Assembly: GCA_004402895.1 (NCBI GenBank)
Contig: SORT01000011.1
Coordinates: 1-49,483, forward strand
Direction of reading: 5' to 3'
Source of the DNA: Fidelibacterota bacterium MT.SAG.3
Lineage (GTDB): Bacteria > Fidelibacterota > SORT01
Length of the DNA stretch: 49,483 nucleotides
The position numbers were made by a program, and so were the translations under genes. Below, piece by piece: positions 36,670 through 46,789 of the stretch; the stretch's first letter is position 1; every line of letters begins with the position of its first letter. Under the pieces are notes generated by a model. It saw nothing but the letters and a program-made list of their open reading frames with translations. It was not told the DNA's origin and ran no database searches.

Positions 36670-37125
36670 ATGGTTGCGGTTCTACAACGGGTATCAGAAG
36701 GGCGAGTGAAAGTTGACAAAGAAATTGTTGGCGAAATAGGCAAGGGATTGGTAATCTTATTAGGTATCTTTGAAAATGACACGGTTCAGGAGGCGGATAA
36801 ATTAGCAGATAAGACTGTGAATTTGAGAATATTCAATGATAAAGATGATAAAATGAATCTCTCATTAAAAGAAGTGGGAGGGAAAGCTCTCGTGATTTCC
36901 CAATTCACTCTCTGTGCGGACTATAAAAAGGGAAGAAGACCGAATTATTTGATGGCAGCAAAGCCTCAGAAAGCTGAAGAGTTATATCTCAAATATGTCG
37001 ATCGAATTTTTAGCGCAGGTATTAAAGTTCAGACGGGTGAATTCGGGGCAATGATGGATGTAGATATTATGAATAGCGGTCCTGTGACCATAACTCTCGA
37101 CACAAAGCTTCTGTCAAAAGCGTAA
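36670..37125 (+). CDS. dtd: D-aminoacyl-tRNA deacylase
   Basis: A 151-residue cytoplasmic enzyme that removes D-amino acids (and glycine from tRNA-Ala) from mischarged tRNA. The active-site motifs SQFTL (about 77-81) and NSGPVT (about 137-142, the GP dipeptide being the chiral filter) are intact. It starts three bases after dnaE. Confidence 0.97.
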   Translation: MVAVLQRVSEGRVKVDKEIVGEIGKGLVILLGIFENDTVQEADKLADKTVNLRIFNDKDDKMNLSLKEVGGKALVISQFTLCADYKKGRRPNYLMAAKPQKAEELYLKYVDRIFSAGIKVQTGEFGAMMDVDIMNSGPVTITLDTKLLSKA

Positions 37126-37134
37126 GAGGGAAAA

Positions 37135-37539
37135 TTGGAAAAAAAGATAAGAGTAATCATAGCGAAACCTGGACTTGACGGACACGACAGGGGAGCAAAA
37201 GTGATTGCAAGCTCGCTAAGAGACGCGGGTATGGAGGTCATATATCTAGGTCTCAGGCAATCACCGGAAATGATAGTAAACGCCGCTGTTCAGGAAGACG
37301 TAGATGTAATTTCTCTCAGCATTCTTTCAGGCGCGCATATGACGATATTTCCGGAAGTATTAAAACTGATGAAGGAAATGAAAATCGATGATGTCCTTTT
37401 GACCGGAGGCGGCATTATACCGGATAAAGATATGGAAGCATTATCTGAGATGGGAGTCGGCAGATTATTCGGCCCCGGCACTAAATTGTCGGAGGGAGTG
37501 GATTATATCAAGGAATGGGTTTCAAAGAACCGCCAGTAG
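37135..37539 (+). CDS. Methylmalonyl-CoA mutase B12-binding subunit
   Basis: A 134-residue stand-alone cobalamin-binding domain. It has the base-off B12 signature DGHDRG (D-x-H-x-x-G) near residue 15, a SLSILSG strand end and TGGG near the C-terminus, as in the small subunit or C-terminal domain of methylmalonyl-CoA mutase. The catalytic large subunit is not in the window. The start is TTG. The carboxyltransferase gene overlaps its end, tying it to propionyl-CoA metabolism. Isobutyryl- or ethylmalonyl-CoA mutases use the same domain. Confidence 0.92.
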   Translation: MEKKIRVIIAKPGLDGHDRGAKVIASSLRDAGMEVIYLGLRQSPEMIVNAAVQEDVDVISLSILSGAHMTIFPEVLKLMKEMKIDDVLLTGGGIIPDKDMEALSEMGVGRLFGPGTKLSEGVDYIKEWVSKNRQ

Positions 37540-39101
37540 ATGAGTTTATTCAGATGACAGACGCCAAAATCAAAAAGTTGGAAGAACTCCGCGCAGAGGC
37601 GATGTTGGGCGGTGGCGAAGATAAAATCAAAGTACAGCATGATAAAGGTAAATTAACGGCACGTGAACGACTTGACATATTACTCGATGAAGGAAGCTTC
37701 AACGAGATCGGAATGCTAGTTCGGCATAGGTCTCATGATTTTGGATTAGAGAATCATAGATATTACGGCGACGGCGTCGTCACCGGATATGGATTGATCA
37801 ATGGCAGACAAGTATATGTTTATAGTCAGGACTTTACTGTATTTGGAGGATCTCTCGCGGAAGCTCATGCGGAAAAAATATGTAAAATAATTAAGATGGC
37901 GGGAAAAGCCGGGGTGCCTATCATAGGATTGAACGATTCAGGCGGAGCAAGGATACAGGAAGGAGTTGTAAGTCTTGGCGGTTACGCCGATATTTTTCTC
38001 TTGAATACCATGTATTCGGGAGTAATTCCCCAAATCTCAGCAATAATGGGTCCGTGCGCGGGAGGAGCAGTGTATTCTCCGGCTATAACAGATTTTATTT
38101 TAATGGTCAAAAAGAGTTCGTATATGTTTGTCACAGGTCCGAATGTAGTTAAAATAGTAACTCATGAGGAGATATCATCTGAGGATCTCGGTGGAGCGGA
38201 AACTCATGCCAAAAAAAGCGGGGTTAGTCATTTTTCAAGTGATAATGAGGTGGAATGTTTAGAGACGTTGCGGGAGTTATTGAGTTTTATTCCTCAGAAT
38301 AATATGGAAGATCCGCCAAGAGTGGAATGCACTGATCCGATAGATAGAGCTGATCCGAAACTCGACACCGTTGTGCCAGAGCGATCTGAAAAACCGTACA
38401 ATATCAAAGACGTGATAACTTCTGTAGTGGATGACGGTAAGTATTTTGAGGTACAACGTGATTTTGCCAAGAACATTTCTATCGGATTTTCGCGTTTAAA
38501 CGGTAAATCTGTTGGAATTATAGCAAATCAGCCGGCATATTTGGCGGGTGTATTAGATTGTGATTCATCAATAAAAGCAGCGAGGTTCGTACGGTTTTGC
38601 GATGCGTTCAATATTCCGCTTCTTGTATTTGAAGACGTTCCCGGTTTTCTTCCGGGTACCGTCCAGGAGTGGCGGGGCATTATAAAACATGGAGCGAAAC
38701 TCCTATACGCATTTTCTGAAGCGACAGTCCCAAAAATAACAGTGATCACGAGAAAAGCGTATGGCGGGGCTTATGATGTAATGAACTCGAAACATATAAG
38801 AGGCGATTTTAATTTTGCCTGGCCAACCGCTGAAATTGCAGTGATGGGAGCAAAGGGCGCTACGGAAATAATCTTTAAAAAAGAGATAAACGCATCCGAC
38901 GATCCTGAAGCCGAAGAAGAACGGCTCGAAAAAGATTTCAAAGAAAAATTTGCCAATCCGTATCTCGCAGCGGAAAGAGGATATGTTGACGAAGTAATTA
39001 TACCACACAAAACGAGGGAAAAACTCATATCCGCATTTTCAATTTTAGAGAATAAAGTAGATTCAAATCCAAAGAAGAAGCATGGTAATATACCGTTATA
39101 A
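37515..39101 (+). CDS. Acyl-CoA carboxylase carboxyltransferase subunit (propionyl/methylmalonyl type)
   Basis: A 528-residue biotin-dependent carboxyltransferase with two crotonase-like halves. [14 protein letters not shown] and [12 protein letters not shown] form the oxyanion holes of the acyl-CoA half, and [10 protein letters not shown] and [12 protein letters not shown] those of the biotin half. It moves carboxyl between biotin and propionyl-CoA or takes part in sodium-pumping methylmalonyl-CoA decarboxylase. The annotated start overlaps the B12-domain gene by 25 bases with AAGGA before it; ATG at 37554 is an alternative. No biotin carboxylase or carrier gene is adjacent. Confidence 0.95.
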   Translation: MGFKEPPVDEFIQMTDAKIKKLEELRAEAMLGGGEDKIKVQHDKGKLTARERLDILLDEGSFNEIGMLVRHRSHDFGLENHRYYGDGVVTGYGLINGRQVYVYSQDFTVFGGSLAEAHAEKICKIIKMAGKAGVPIIGLNDSGGARIQEGVVSLGGYADIFLLNTMYSGVIPQISAIMGPCAGGAVYSPAITDFILMVKKSSYMFVTGPNVVKIVTHEEISSEDLGGAETHAKKSGVSHFSSDNEVECLETLRELLSFIPQNNMEDPPRVECTDPIDRADPKLDTVVPERSEKPYNIKDVITSVVDDGKYFEVQRDFAKNISIGFSRLNGKSVGIIANQPAYLAGVLDCDSSIKAARFVRFCDAFNIPLLVFEDVPGFLPGTVQEWRGIIKHGAKLLYAFSEATVPKITVITRKAYGGAYDVMNSKHIRGDFNFAWPTAEIAVMGAKGATEIIFKKEINASDDPEAEEERLEKDFKEKFANPYLAAERGYVDEVIIPHKTREKLISAFSILENKVDSNPKKKHGNIPL

Positions 39102-39124
39102 TTTCATAAAATTATGGAGAACCG

Positions 39125-41710
39125 ATGAGTTTTCAGGATGATCAGGTATTTCTGGAAAAATATCTCGATGAAAATCTAAACACTGTCCTCGGATTGAGGC
39201 TCGCAGAGAAATATATTTCTTCGGATAACCTCGAAGGCGCGCATCTGATATTAACAGAATTTCTCGAATCGCACCCTAATAATGCGACAGCGATGTTTTT
39301 GATGGGAGAGATAGCCTTTAAAGAGGGGAATAACGACAAGGCTAAAAGTCATTACGAAGATACAATTCAGATCGATCCGACATTTGTAGCATCGTATCAT
39401 CGCCTTGTAACCATTAGTAATGATGATGGAAATGAAGCCGAAGTAACAGAGATTTACCGCCTATTAAATCTTGTGAATCCAATGGATAAGAAAGCTGCCG
39501 AAGAACTTGAGGGCAAAGAAAAGGCAGATGCTTCCAAAACGAAGGTTGCAGAGCGAATACAAAATAAATTCCAACTTTCTTCGGCAGGCGAACCGTCTGT
39601 ATCATCCGACACTGATGATGAAGACGAAGAAACAGCAGAAGACGCGGACAGCTTGGCGGATGAGCTATCCTCTAAACTTGATATTGAGGAGAGCGTGAAT
39701 TTGGATAAACCGCTCGATGAAGAAGAAGATGAAACTGAGCTGATTGAGGAGGATATAGAGACAGAAGTTTCCGATTCGAGCGAGGAAGATAAAGAATCAG
39801 AAGAAGAAGTTACAAGCGAAGATGAACCTGAATCTACGGAGGTTGACGCATTCGGTACTCCCGCTGGAGATGATGAAGTTAAAACCGAAACTCCGGAAGA
39901 GGAGAGTGAGGAATCCACAGAGGAGGAAGAGAAACCGGAAGAAGATGCTCCAAGCGAAGATGAACCTGAGTCTACCGAAGTTGACGCATTCGGCGTTCCC
40001 GCCGGAGATGATGAAGTCGAAACCGAAACTCCGGAAGAGGAGGGTGAGGAATCCACAGAGGAGGAAGAGAAACCGGAAGAAGATGTTCCGGGCGAAGATG
40101 AACCTGAGTCTACAGAAGTGGATGCCTTCGGTGCTCCCGCCGGAGATGATGAAGTTGAAACCGAAACTCCGGAAGAGGAGAGTGTCGAAGCCGTAGAGGA
40201 AGAAGAAAGTTCCATAGATGTTGAAAAGCCTTACGAAGAAGATACGTTAGTCGCTGAGGAATCTGATAAAATTTCCGAGGGAATAACCCGGAAAATGAAT
40301 CTGCTAATGACGAATGACGAAATTACGATAGAAGAATCTTCAACTGAAGAAAACGATAGTGAGGAAAGTGATGAGGAAACAGCATCGAAAGAATCATCTG
40401 ATAAAAATGATGAGGAAGCCGATTCGGAAATAAGTACAGGATCGGATGAAGAAGAATCGTCGGATAGCGACGATTCTTCTGAGGAAGTAACACCGGAGAA
40501 AAAAATCGATGAAACCGAATCTAAAAGTTCAACTGAATCTGCAGATGAAAATGATACCGAATTAGAGGAAACAGTGGTTGATAAAGAGAATCGCGAATTT
40601 GAAATGCCGCCTTTTTCTAAAGAGACATTGGCAGATGTGACGGTGAGTGATGAAGATGAGGTCAAAACTGAAGAGGATGCGGAACCCGGTGAGGAAAAGA
40701 CAGAAGAGGACAGCGATGAAAATCTTGAAGGAGGTGTAGAGTCTCTCAACATTCCGTTAGAATCTACAGTTGATGCTGTATCTACCGACGACGATGTTGT
40801 CGCAGAAGAAAAGGATTCAGATGAAAAAACTGGTGATACTGATTCCGGCACAGAGGAAAAAAATATTCTAAGCGATTCAATTGAAAAAACTGACAAAGAA
40901 GAGACCGAAACGCCCTCCGATTATGAATCATGGGTTGAAAAAGATGCAACTCCTGATTCCATGACAACGGGATTGGGTGATTCAGATGAAAGTAATAAGA
41001 GCACATTCGAGGGATTGTTATCAGAAACCGAATACTCGGGTGAGTTAGATACGATGGAGTTACCGGAGGAATCGGATTCTGCATTAACAGTCGACGACGA
41101 TCAGGATATTCAGGAAAAGATCGACGATATATACAGCCTCGCGCAAATAGATGATGATGAGGATGTTTCACCTCTTCAAGCATGGTTTCTCGACAGAAAA
41201 AATCTCCAAGAAAATGAGCAAAATGTGGAGAAAGTAGAAAAGGAAGAAAATATCGAGTCGATCACGGAACCGAAGTCTGTACCTTTCTCCGGGGAATCAG
41301 ATGAGGAGACAGAAATTTTGCAGAATACGGAAGAAACCGAATCTGAGGAAAAGTGGGATAAATTTGTTGAGACGGCGGTAGAGAAAAAAGGAGAGGACGG
41401 TCCAAAAGATAGTGAGTCTGCGTCCACTGACATTGACAGTGAATTAAGAAATATATTTGATGAAGTTGAGACACCGAACGAGGATCAGGAAATTAGCGAA
41501 GCAGGCGCGGACGCGCCTGATATAACGGGAGGCGTCAAACTCAATAGCGATCTCGCAACTTTTACTCTCGCTGATATTTATATTAACCAATCACAATTCA
41601 ACGAAGCGCTTTCGGTACTGGATCTTCTCGAACAAAAAGGTGAGAAGTTAGAAAGAGTTGCGTCAATGCGGGATGAGATCAAGGTAAAGATAGAAGCGAG
41701 GAACAAATAG
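39125..41710 (+). CDS. Extremely acidic TPR protein with 46-residue tandem repeats
   Basis: An 861-residue protein with no signal peptide or membrane helix. Residues 1-125 form TPR-like helices (ATAMFLMGEIAFKEGNNDKA). Residues about 130-790 are dominated by Glu, Asp and Ser, surely disordered with a very low pI. Residues about 810-861 return to a TPR-like helix pair (FTLADIYINQSQFNEALSVL). Within the acidic part a 46-residue unit beginning DEPESTEVDAFG is repeated in tandem: DNA units start at 39821, 39959 and 40097, exactly 138 bases apart, the third incomplete. Function is unknown; the layout suggests a scaffold or tether. It overlaps the next gene's apparent ATA start (ATAG). Confidence 0.85.
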   Translation: MSFQDDQVFLEKYLDENLNTVLGLRLAEKYISSDNLEGAHLILTEFLESHPNNATAMFLMGEIAFKEGNNDKAKSHYEDTIQIDPTFVASYHRLVTISNDDGNEAEVTEIYRLLNLVNPMDKKAAEELEGKEKADASKTKVAERIQNKFQLSSAGEPSVSSDTDDEDEETAEDADSLADELSSKLDIEESVNLDKPLDEEEDETELIEEDIETEVSDSSEEDKESEEEVTSEDEPESTEVDAFGTPAGDDEVKTETPEEESEESTEEEEKPEEDAPSEDEPESTEVDAFGVPAGDDEVETETPEEEGEESTEEEEKPEEDVPGEDEPESTEVDAFGAPAGDDEVETETPEEESVEAVEEEESSIDVEKPYEEDTLVAEESDKISEGITRKMNLLMTNDEITIEESSTEENDSEESDEETASKESSDKNDEEADSEISTGSDEEESSDSDDSSEEVTPEKKIDETESKSSTESADENDTELEETVVDKENREFEMPPFSKETLADVTVSDEDEVKTEEDAEPGEEKTEEDSDENLEGGVESLNIPLESTVDAVSTDDDVVAEEKDSDEKTGDTDSGTEEKNILSDSIEKTDKEETETPSDYESWVEKDATPDSMTTGLGDSDESNKSTFEGLLSETEYSGELDTMELPEESDSALTVDDDQDIQEKIDDIYSLAQIDDDEDVSPLQAWFLDRKNLQENEQNVEKVEKEENIESITEPKSVPFSGESDEETEILQNTEETESEEKWDKFVETAVEKKGEDGPKDSESASTDIDSELRNIFDEVETPNEDQEISEAGADAPDITGGVKLNSDLATFTLADIYINQSQFNEALSVLDLLEQKGEKLERVASMRDEIKVKIEARNK
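39821..40185 (+). repeat. 138-bp in-frame tandem repeat, about 2.6 copies
   Basis: Copies begin at 39821, 39959 and 40097 with gatgaacctg; they are nearly identical at DNA level with scattered silent changes. All lie inside the acidic TPR protein, encoding 46 residues each. Confidence 0.92.
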
Positions 41711-42786
41711 AAGAACTGATCGCAAAACGAAAAGAACAGATAATAGAAAATCTCCATCAATTTGATGTAGACTCGATTTACTTAACAAATAACAATAATA
41801 TCAGATATGCCACCGGCTTCAGCGGATCGGCAGGCAATGCAATTCTATCATCGGATGTTTCTTACTTTATGACAGACTTTCGCTATCAGGAGCAGATAAA
41901 AAGTGAGGTGAAAGGGTATAAGCATATTATCGACAAAGACATGCTCAAATGTCTTAAATCAATGGAGATGTTATCTGATCAGGGAAGAATCGGGTTCGAG
42001 GCTGATCATCTTTCTGTTTCCGAATTGACGGTGCTTGAAAAGAATTTTCCTAAGGTTGAATGGGTCAGCACAAATCTTGTAGTAGAGCGCGCAGCTGCCA
42101 TAAAAGATGAGAAGGAAATTGAAAATGTGTCGGCGGCGTGCAAAATCATCGACGATATATTTCAACATATCATCAAATTGATCAAACCGGGAATGACAGA
42201 AAACGAAATATCCGCCGAGATAACCTATCAATCAAAATTGAAGGGTTCTGAAAAAGATCCATTTGTACCGATAATCGCAAGCGGGTGGCGTTCCGCTTTA
42301 CCGCATGGGATCTCTTCATCAAAATCGATAGAGAGCGGAGACCTTATAGTGCTTGACTTCGGGGCTACCGTAAACGGCTATGCAGGAGATATGACCCGCA
42401 CTGTGGTGGTAGGAGAGCCAAATGAAAAACAGCGGGAGATATATAACGCTGTGCTTGGCGCTCAGGAAGCGGCGATAGACGCCTCAACGAATGGGATCAC
42501 CGGAGCGGAATTAGATGCTGTGGCGCGGGATCATATAAACGATCTTCAATTCGGTGAATATTTCGGTCATGCGCTGGGTCATGGTCTGGGTCTGAACGTT
42601 CATACATGGCCTCGTGTGTCTGAGGCGAATAAAGAACAACTTCTTGCGGGGATGATAGTTACTATTGAGCCGGGAATATATATACCGGGTTTCGGCGGTG
42701 TACGGATCGAAGATAATATTTTACTTACCGGTGAGAAATGTATTAATCTTACAGGCTCTGCCAAGGAGTTCATCTCAGTAGGCTGA
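41707..42786 (+). CDS. M24 family aminopeptidase (Xaa-Pro type) with apparent AUA start
   Basis: A peptidase of about 359 residues, the usual length of bacterial Xaa-Pro aminopeptidases. The N-terminal creatinase-like domain includes NNNNIRYATGFSGSAGN, upstream of the first ATG at 41869, so the gene must start earlier. In frame from the preceding TGA there is no ATG, GTG or TTG; ATA at 41707 overlaps the TAG stop of the acidic protein and has GAGGA at the right distance (CTG at 41716 is another option). The catalytic domain holds the five dimetal ligands: two Asp in DFGATVNGYAGDMTRT, His in HALGHGLGL, Glu in TIEPGIY and Glu in VRIEDN. It removes N-terminal residues before proline in peptides. 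Confidence 0.9.
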   Translation: MEELIAKRKEQIIENLHQFDVDSIYLTNNNNIRYATGFSGSAGNAILSSDVSYFMTDFRYQEQIKSEVKGYKHIIDKDMLKCLKSMEMLSDQGRIGFEADHLSVSELTVLEKNFPKVEWVSTNLVVERAAAIKDEKEIENVSAACKIIDDIFQHIIKLIKPGMTENEISAEITYQSKLKGSEKDPFVPIIASGWRSALPHGISSSKSIESGDLIVLDFGATVNGYAGDMTRTVVVGEPNEKQREIYNAVLGAQEAAIDASTNGITGAELDAVARDHINDLQFGEYFGHALGHGLGLNVHTWPRVSEANKEQLLAGMIVTIEPGIYIPGFGGVRIEDNILLTGEKCINLTGSAKEFISVG

Positions 42787-43679
42787 TGGAGCTCTCTGTT
42801 GTAATAATTACATACAATTCTGCTCAATACATATCCGAATGTCTTCGCAATTTATTACGGGAAATCGGCGACAGAAAAGCTGAGATAATTTTTATCGATA
42901 ATAAATCCGGGGACAACAGTCTGGAACTTCTAACGGAATTTTCCAGCTCGGAACTTCCTGAAAACATCTCTGTAAGTATAAAAGCCAACGATATGAACAT
43001 AGGATATGCACCTGCGAATAATCAGGGAATGAGAACGAGTTCGGGTGAGTATCTTCTGCTGCTTAATCCTGACGTAAACATCCGTCAAAACAGTTTAAAA
43101 GTTATGTTTGATACCTTGAACGAGGATTCCTCCATCGGTATGGTTGCCCCCCAATTTCTCTTTCCGGACAGTACGATACAGCGGTCTTGCAGAAGATTCC
43201 CGAAATATTCAAGCGTGATATATGAGGCATTTGGTCTGACAAGGATTTTTAGCGGCAGCAAAACCTTTAACGCATGGAAGATGGGTGATTTTGACCATTC
43301 ATCGCGGAGGGAAGTAGATCAGCCGATGAGCGCATGTGTACTTCTGAAAAGAGAACTGTTAAATCAAGTCGGATTAATGGACGAGCAATTCGTAATGTTC
43401 TTTAACGATGTCGATTGGTGTAAGAGGATAAAAGATGCGGGTTGGAAGATCGTATTTAACCCTGAGGCGGCTGTCGAGCACGTGTTAGGCGGAAGTGTAA
43501 ATAAAGTGCGCTCAAGAATGATCCTACGGTCGCACGCGGGATTTTATCTGTATTTTCAAAAACATTTTCGTAAACCATCAGAAAGGGTGATCAATCAGTT
43601 GATGGGGCTTATACTTTTCATTACGGCACTACCGAGGATTGTTTTAGCTAAAATTCTCACTCTGTTCAGGGTCGATTAA
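42786..43679 (+). CDS. Family 2 glycosyltransferase
   Basis: A 297-residue GT-A fold enzyme, rhamnosyltransferase-like. SVVIITYNSAQYI opens the nucleotide-binding fold, NIGYAPANNQG follows, the metal-binding DxD variant is NPDVN, and the acceptor-side motif is FFNDVDWCKRI. A hydrophobic C-terminal helix (about 273-293) may attach it to the membrane. The sugar and acceptor cannot be told; no other envelope-polysaccharide genes are close. The start overlaps the peptidase stop by one base. Confidence 0.92.
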   Translation: MELSVVIITYNSAQYISECLRNLLREIGDRKAEIIFIDNKSGDNSLELLTEFSSSELPENISVSIKANDMNIGYAPANNQGMRTSSGEYLLLLNPDVNIRQNSLKVMFDTLNEDSSIGMVAPQFLFPDSTIQRSCRRFPKYSSVIYEAFGLTRIFSGSKTFNAWKMGDFDHSSRREVDQPMSACVLLKRELLNQVGLMDEQFVMFFNDVDWCKRIKDAGWKIVFNPEAAVEHVLGGSVNKVRSRMILRSHAGFYLYFQKHFRKPSERVINQLMGLILFITALPRIVLAKILTLFRVD

Positions 43680-43681
43680 AA

Positions 43682-46054
43682 TTGGGGAATGAACAATCTA
43701 CTAAAGATGCTGTAAGTGATATAATTTCCCAATGGATCAGTGATCCGAAAAACAATGAACTGATCACTGTTCGAAAGACTATTCCGGCCAATGAGGCTAA
43801 ATATGCCGCCGCTCCCGATGGACTAAGCGCTGAGATCATTGAAGCACTTAATGAGAGGGGGATAGAAAAACTATATTCGCATCAGGTGGAATCGATAAAT
43901 CATACTCTTGCCGGTAAGAACGTGGTTATCGTCACGCCAACCGCTTCGGGCAAAACAGAGTGTTATAATCTGCCTGTCCTGAATGAAATAATCAGCGGAA
44001 ATGCAAGCGCTTTATATCTATTCCCAACCAAAGCCTTGGCTCAGGATCAGCTGGCGGAACTTGAACGCTGGCAGCTGTCACTTGAGAAAAACATTGAAGC
44101 TTATGCTTACGATGGTGATACCTCGGCGGATAAAAGAAGGTCGATTCGTAAGCGGGTAAATATTTTAATTACAAATCCTGATATGCTTCATATCGGAATT
44201 CTTCCTCATCATACGCGTTGGGCGTCTTATTTTTCCAGATTGAAATATATAGTGATCGATGAAATGCACGTTTATCGGGGTGTCTTCGGAAGTCATTTTG
44301 CAAATCTCTTACGACGATTAAAACGGATATCTGATTTTTACGGTTCGTCACCGCAGTTTATCTGTTCATCCGCGACTATTGCCAATCCGGTAGAATTGGC
44401 ATCGGAGCTCATCGGAGATAGAGTGGAACTTGTAAATGAGAGTGGAGCTCCGACACATGAAAAGGAGGTGATATTCCTAAATCCACCGCTGATTAATTCC
44501 GAGCTTGGGTTGAGAGCGAATTATTTACGGGTTGCGCGGACTATAGCGCGGTTTTTTCTGCAAAATATGATCCAAACTTTGGTATTCGCAACGAGCAGAA
44601 TGAATGTAGAGATCATATTAAAATATTTACGGGAGGATTTCAGAGGCTTAGATAAACCGGATGATTTTGTGAAAGGATATAGAGGAGGATATCTTCCTAA
44701 TGTCAGAAGAACGATTGAAAAGGGATTGCGTGACGGGTCTATTACCGGAGTTATCGCGACGAACGCACTTGAACTCGGTATCGATATAGGCGGATTGGAT
44801 GCTTGTATCTTAGCAGGCTACCCTGGTTCTGTGGCAAGCACCTGGCAGCAAGTAGGAAGAGTCGGCAGGAGGGGAGCCGGCTCCGTTGCCATCCTCGTGG
44901 CAAAAAGCCGACCTATCGATCAGTTCATAGTTAATTTTTCCGACTATTTTTTCGGCAGGTCTCCGGAGCATGGCTTGATAAATCCCGACAATCTACATAT
45001 ACTCGTCGATCATCTTATTAGCGCTGCGTTCGAGCTGCCGATAAATTCGGACGAAAAATTCGGTAATGAGAACCTCGGAGAGATTCTTGAGTATCTCGAA
45101 GAAAAAGGCGTGCTTCACCGGTCCGGAAACAATTATCATTACGTGCAGGATAAATACCCTGCAGAAAATATAAGTCTCAGAAATATCGGCTCTCATAATA
45201 TTTTAGTGATCGACACTTCCGATGGAAATAAAGTAATAGCTGAGGTTGATTACGACGCAGCCTTCAGAACTGTCCATAAGAATGCCATATATTTGCTTGA
45301 AGGGAGCAAGTACATTGTAAACAAACTCGATCTGGATAAAGGTAAAGCCTTTGTAAGTCAAGACGATTCAGATTATTTTACCGTGGCGAGAACGAATTCT
45401 GAGGTGAAAGTATTGGCAAGTTTTGATATTGCCATGTACGGGCCATCTCCGGTGGAGCATGGAGAGATAGAACTATCGACGGAAACTGTCGGGTTTAAGA
45501 AGATAAAGTTTTATACGGGTGAGAACTTGGGAGAGGAAGAATTAGACCTTCCGGAAAGGACGATACAGACTACAGGTTACTGGTTTGTGATTAAGCAAGA
45601 GATAACAGATTCTCTTGATTTCACACGAGCGGAGTTGATAGACGGAATAATGGGTATAGCAAATGTAACTCACAATATAGCGTCTTTAGTGTTGATGTGC
45701 GACAGCAAGGACATAGGCGTGAGTGTTGGAGACAGGTCATGCGAATGGTTTGTTAAAAGAGGAGCGGGGGAATTTCGCGTCAGCGGTAAAGGAGAAGATA
45801 ACAAAGCATTGAAATTAGATTCGATCGCAGTTTTCGAACCGGCGATCTATATTTATGACAATTATCCCGGAGGTATAGGGTTCAGTCCTGTTCTGTTCAA
45901 GGAACATAGCGGGCTTTTGACAAAATCAAAGCGTCATATAGAAAAGTGTTCTTGTGTTGACGGATGTCCATCTTGTGTGGGTCCGGCTGAGGAGATAGGT
46001 ATCAGAGGAAAAGAGGCTTCCTTGGTATTGCTGAACGCCTTAATTTCGGTATGA
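43682..46054 (+). CDS. mrfA: MrfA-like DEAD/DEAH-box DNA helicase
   Basis: A 790-residue superfamily 2 helicase of the YprA/MrfA type. Walker A is TPTASGKTE, motif II is DEMH, motif III is SSATI, and motif VI is QQVGRVGRRG. The C-terminal DUF1998-like region ends in a zinc site C756, C758, C762, C765, with the same C-x-C-x3-C-x2-C spacing as Bacillus subtilis MrfA. MrfA works with the exonuclease MrfB in a UvrA-independent repair of mitomycin C damage; an MrfB homologue lies two genes on. The start is TTG. Confidence 0.9.
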   Translation: MGNEQSTKDAVSDIISQWISDPKNNELITVRKTIPANEAKYAAAPDGLSAEIIEALNERGIEKLYSHQVESINHTLAGKNVVIVTPTASGKTECYNLPVLNEIISGNASALYLFPTKALAQDQLAELERWQLSLEKNIEAYAYDGDTSADKRRSIRKRVNILITNPDMLHIGILPHHTRWASYFSRLKYIVIDEMHVYRGVFGSHFANLLRRLKRISDFYGSSPQFICSSATIANPVELASELIGDRVELVNESGAPTHEKEVIFLNPPLINSELGLRANYLRVARTIARFFLQNMIQTLVFATSRMNVEIILKYLREDFRGLDKPDDFVKGYRGGYLPNVRRTIEKGLRDGSITGVIATNALELGIDIGGLDACILAGYPGSVASTWQQVGRVGRRGAGSVAILVAKSRPIDQFIVNFSDYFFGRSPEHGLINPDNLHILVDHLISAAFELPINSDEKFGNENLGEILEYLEEKGVLHRSGNNYHYVQDKYPAENISLRNIGSHNILVIDTSDGNKVIAEVDYDAAFRTVHKNAIYLLEGSKYIVNKLDLDKGKAFVSQDDSDYFTVARTNSEVKVLASFDIAMYGPSPVEHGEIELSTETVGFKKIKFYTGENLGEEELDLPERTIQTTGYWFVIKQEITDSLDFTRAELIDGIMGIANVTHNIASLVLMCDSKDIGVSVGDRSCEWFVKRGAGEFRVSGKGEDNKALKLDSIAVFEPAIYIYDNYPGGIGFSPVLFKEHSGLLTKSKRHIEKCSCVDGCPSCVGPAEEIGIRGKEASLVLLNALISV

Positions 46055-46087
46055 TACGCAAACAGTTGTGTAATATGGAGTGATTTG

Positions 46088-46771
46088 ATGGAATATATAT
46101 GTGGAAATTGTGAAGCTGACATAAAGGAGATTGAATCGGGGATCTGCCCGCATTGTAATACTTCATTTGAGTTACCTCTCGAACCGATTCCGTGGGAACA
46201 AAAATCTACCTTGGGTCTTGTCGGCGCTTTCATCGGAACATTGATCCTGACGTTCACAAAGCCTAAGGAATTTTTCAAGAGAGTTCCAACAACTGGCGGA
46301 TTCTCCACACCGATGATATATGCCTTGATAAGCGGACTGTTGGGCACTTGGTTCAATCTTGCCTGGCAGATGCTTTTTGTATATATAGGAATTATTGAAC
46401 CTGATGCTCAGTCTGCTGATTCATCAATGGGGTTCAACATATTGATAACAGTAATGTCTCCACTGATAATACCCATTGGTTTAGTTGTAGGTACAGGCAT
46501 AATACAGGTTGCGCTGACGATCTTAGGAGTGCAAAAAATCAATTACGAAACAACGTTCAGAGTAATTTGTTATAGCAGTGGAGCGGCAATTCTCGGAATA
46601 ATACCTCTGATAGGCAGCATGATAGGCGCCTTCGTGACAATTGCTTTGGAAGCCGTGGGGTTACGCGAGGTATACGATATAAGCCTCCGTAAAGCAATCG
46701 CAGCCCTTATTCTTCCCATCTTATTTTTATTCATGATTCTTATGATGGTTTCGCTGATCTCTTCCGGTTGA
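46088..46771 (+). CDS. Yip1-type membrane protein with N-terminal zinc ribbon
   Basis: A protein of about 227 residues. I use ATG 46088 rather than the TTG just before it. Two CxxC pairs near the N-terminus (CGNC and CPHC) form a zinc ribbon, followed by five hydrophobic helices of the bacterial Yip1 family. Its function is unknown. It is sandwiched between mrfA (33 bases upstream) and mrfB (18 bases downstream), an unusual insertion in that pair. Confidence 0.82.
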   Translation: MEYICGNCEADIKEIESGICPHCNTSFELPLEPIPWEQKSTLGLVGAFIGTLILTFTKPKEFFKRVPTTGGFSTPMIYALISGLLGTWFNLAWQMLFVYIGIIEPDAQSADSSMGFNILITVMSPLIIPIGLVVGTGIIQVALTILGVQKINYETTFRVICYSSGAAILGIIPLIGSMIGAFVTIALEAVGLREVYDISLRKAIAALILPILFLFMILMMVSLISSG

Positions 46772-46789
46772 CAAGCGGAAAACAATTTG

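Noticed and set aside
39454-40896. Two long Ser-rich frames on the minus strand (253 and 221 codons)
   Set aside because: They are mirror images of the GAA/GAT-rich acidic repeat gene; complementing Glu and Asp codons yields Ser and Thr-like codons. No start signals or homology.
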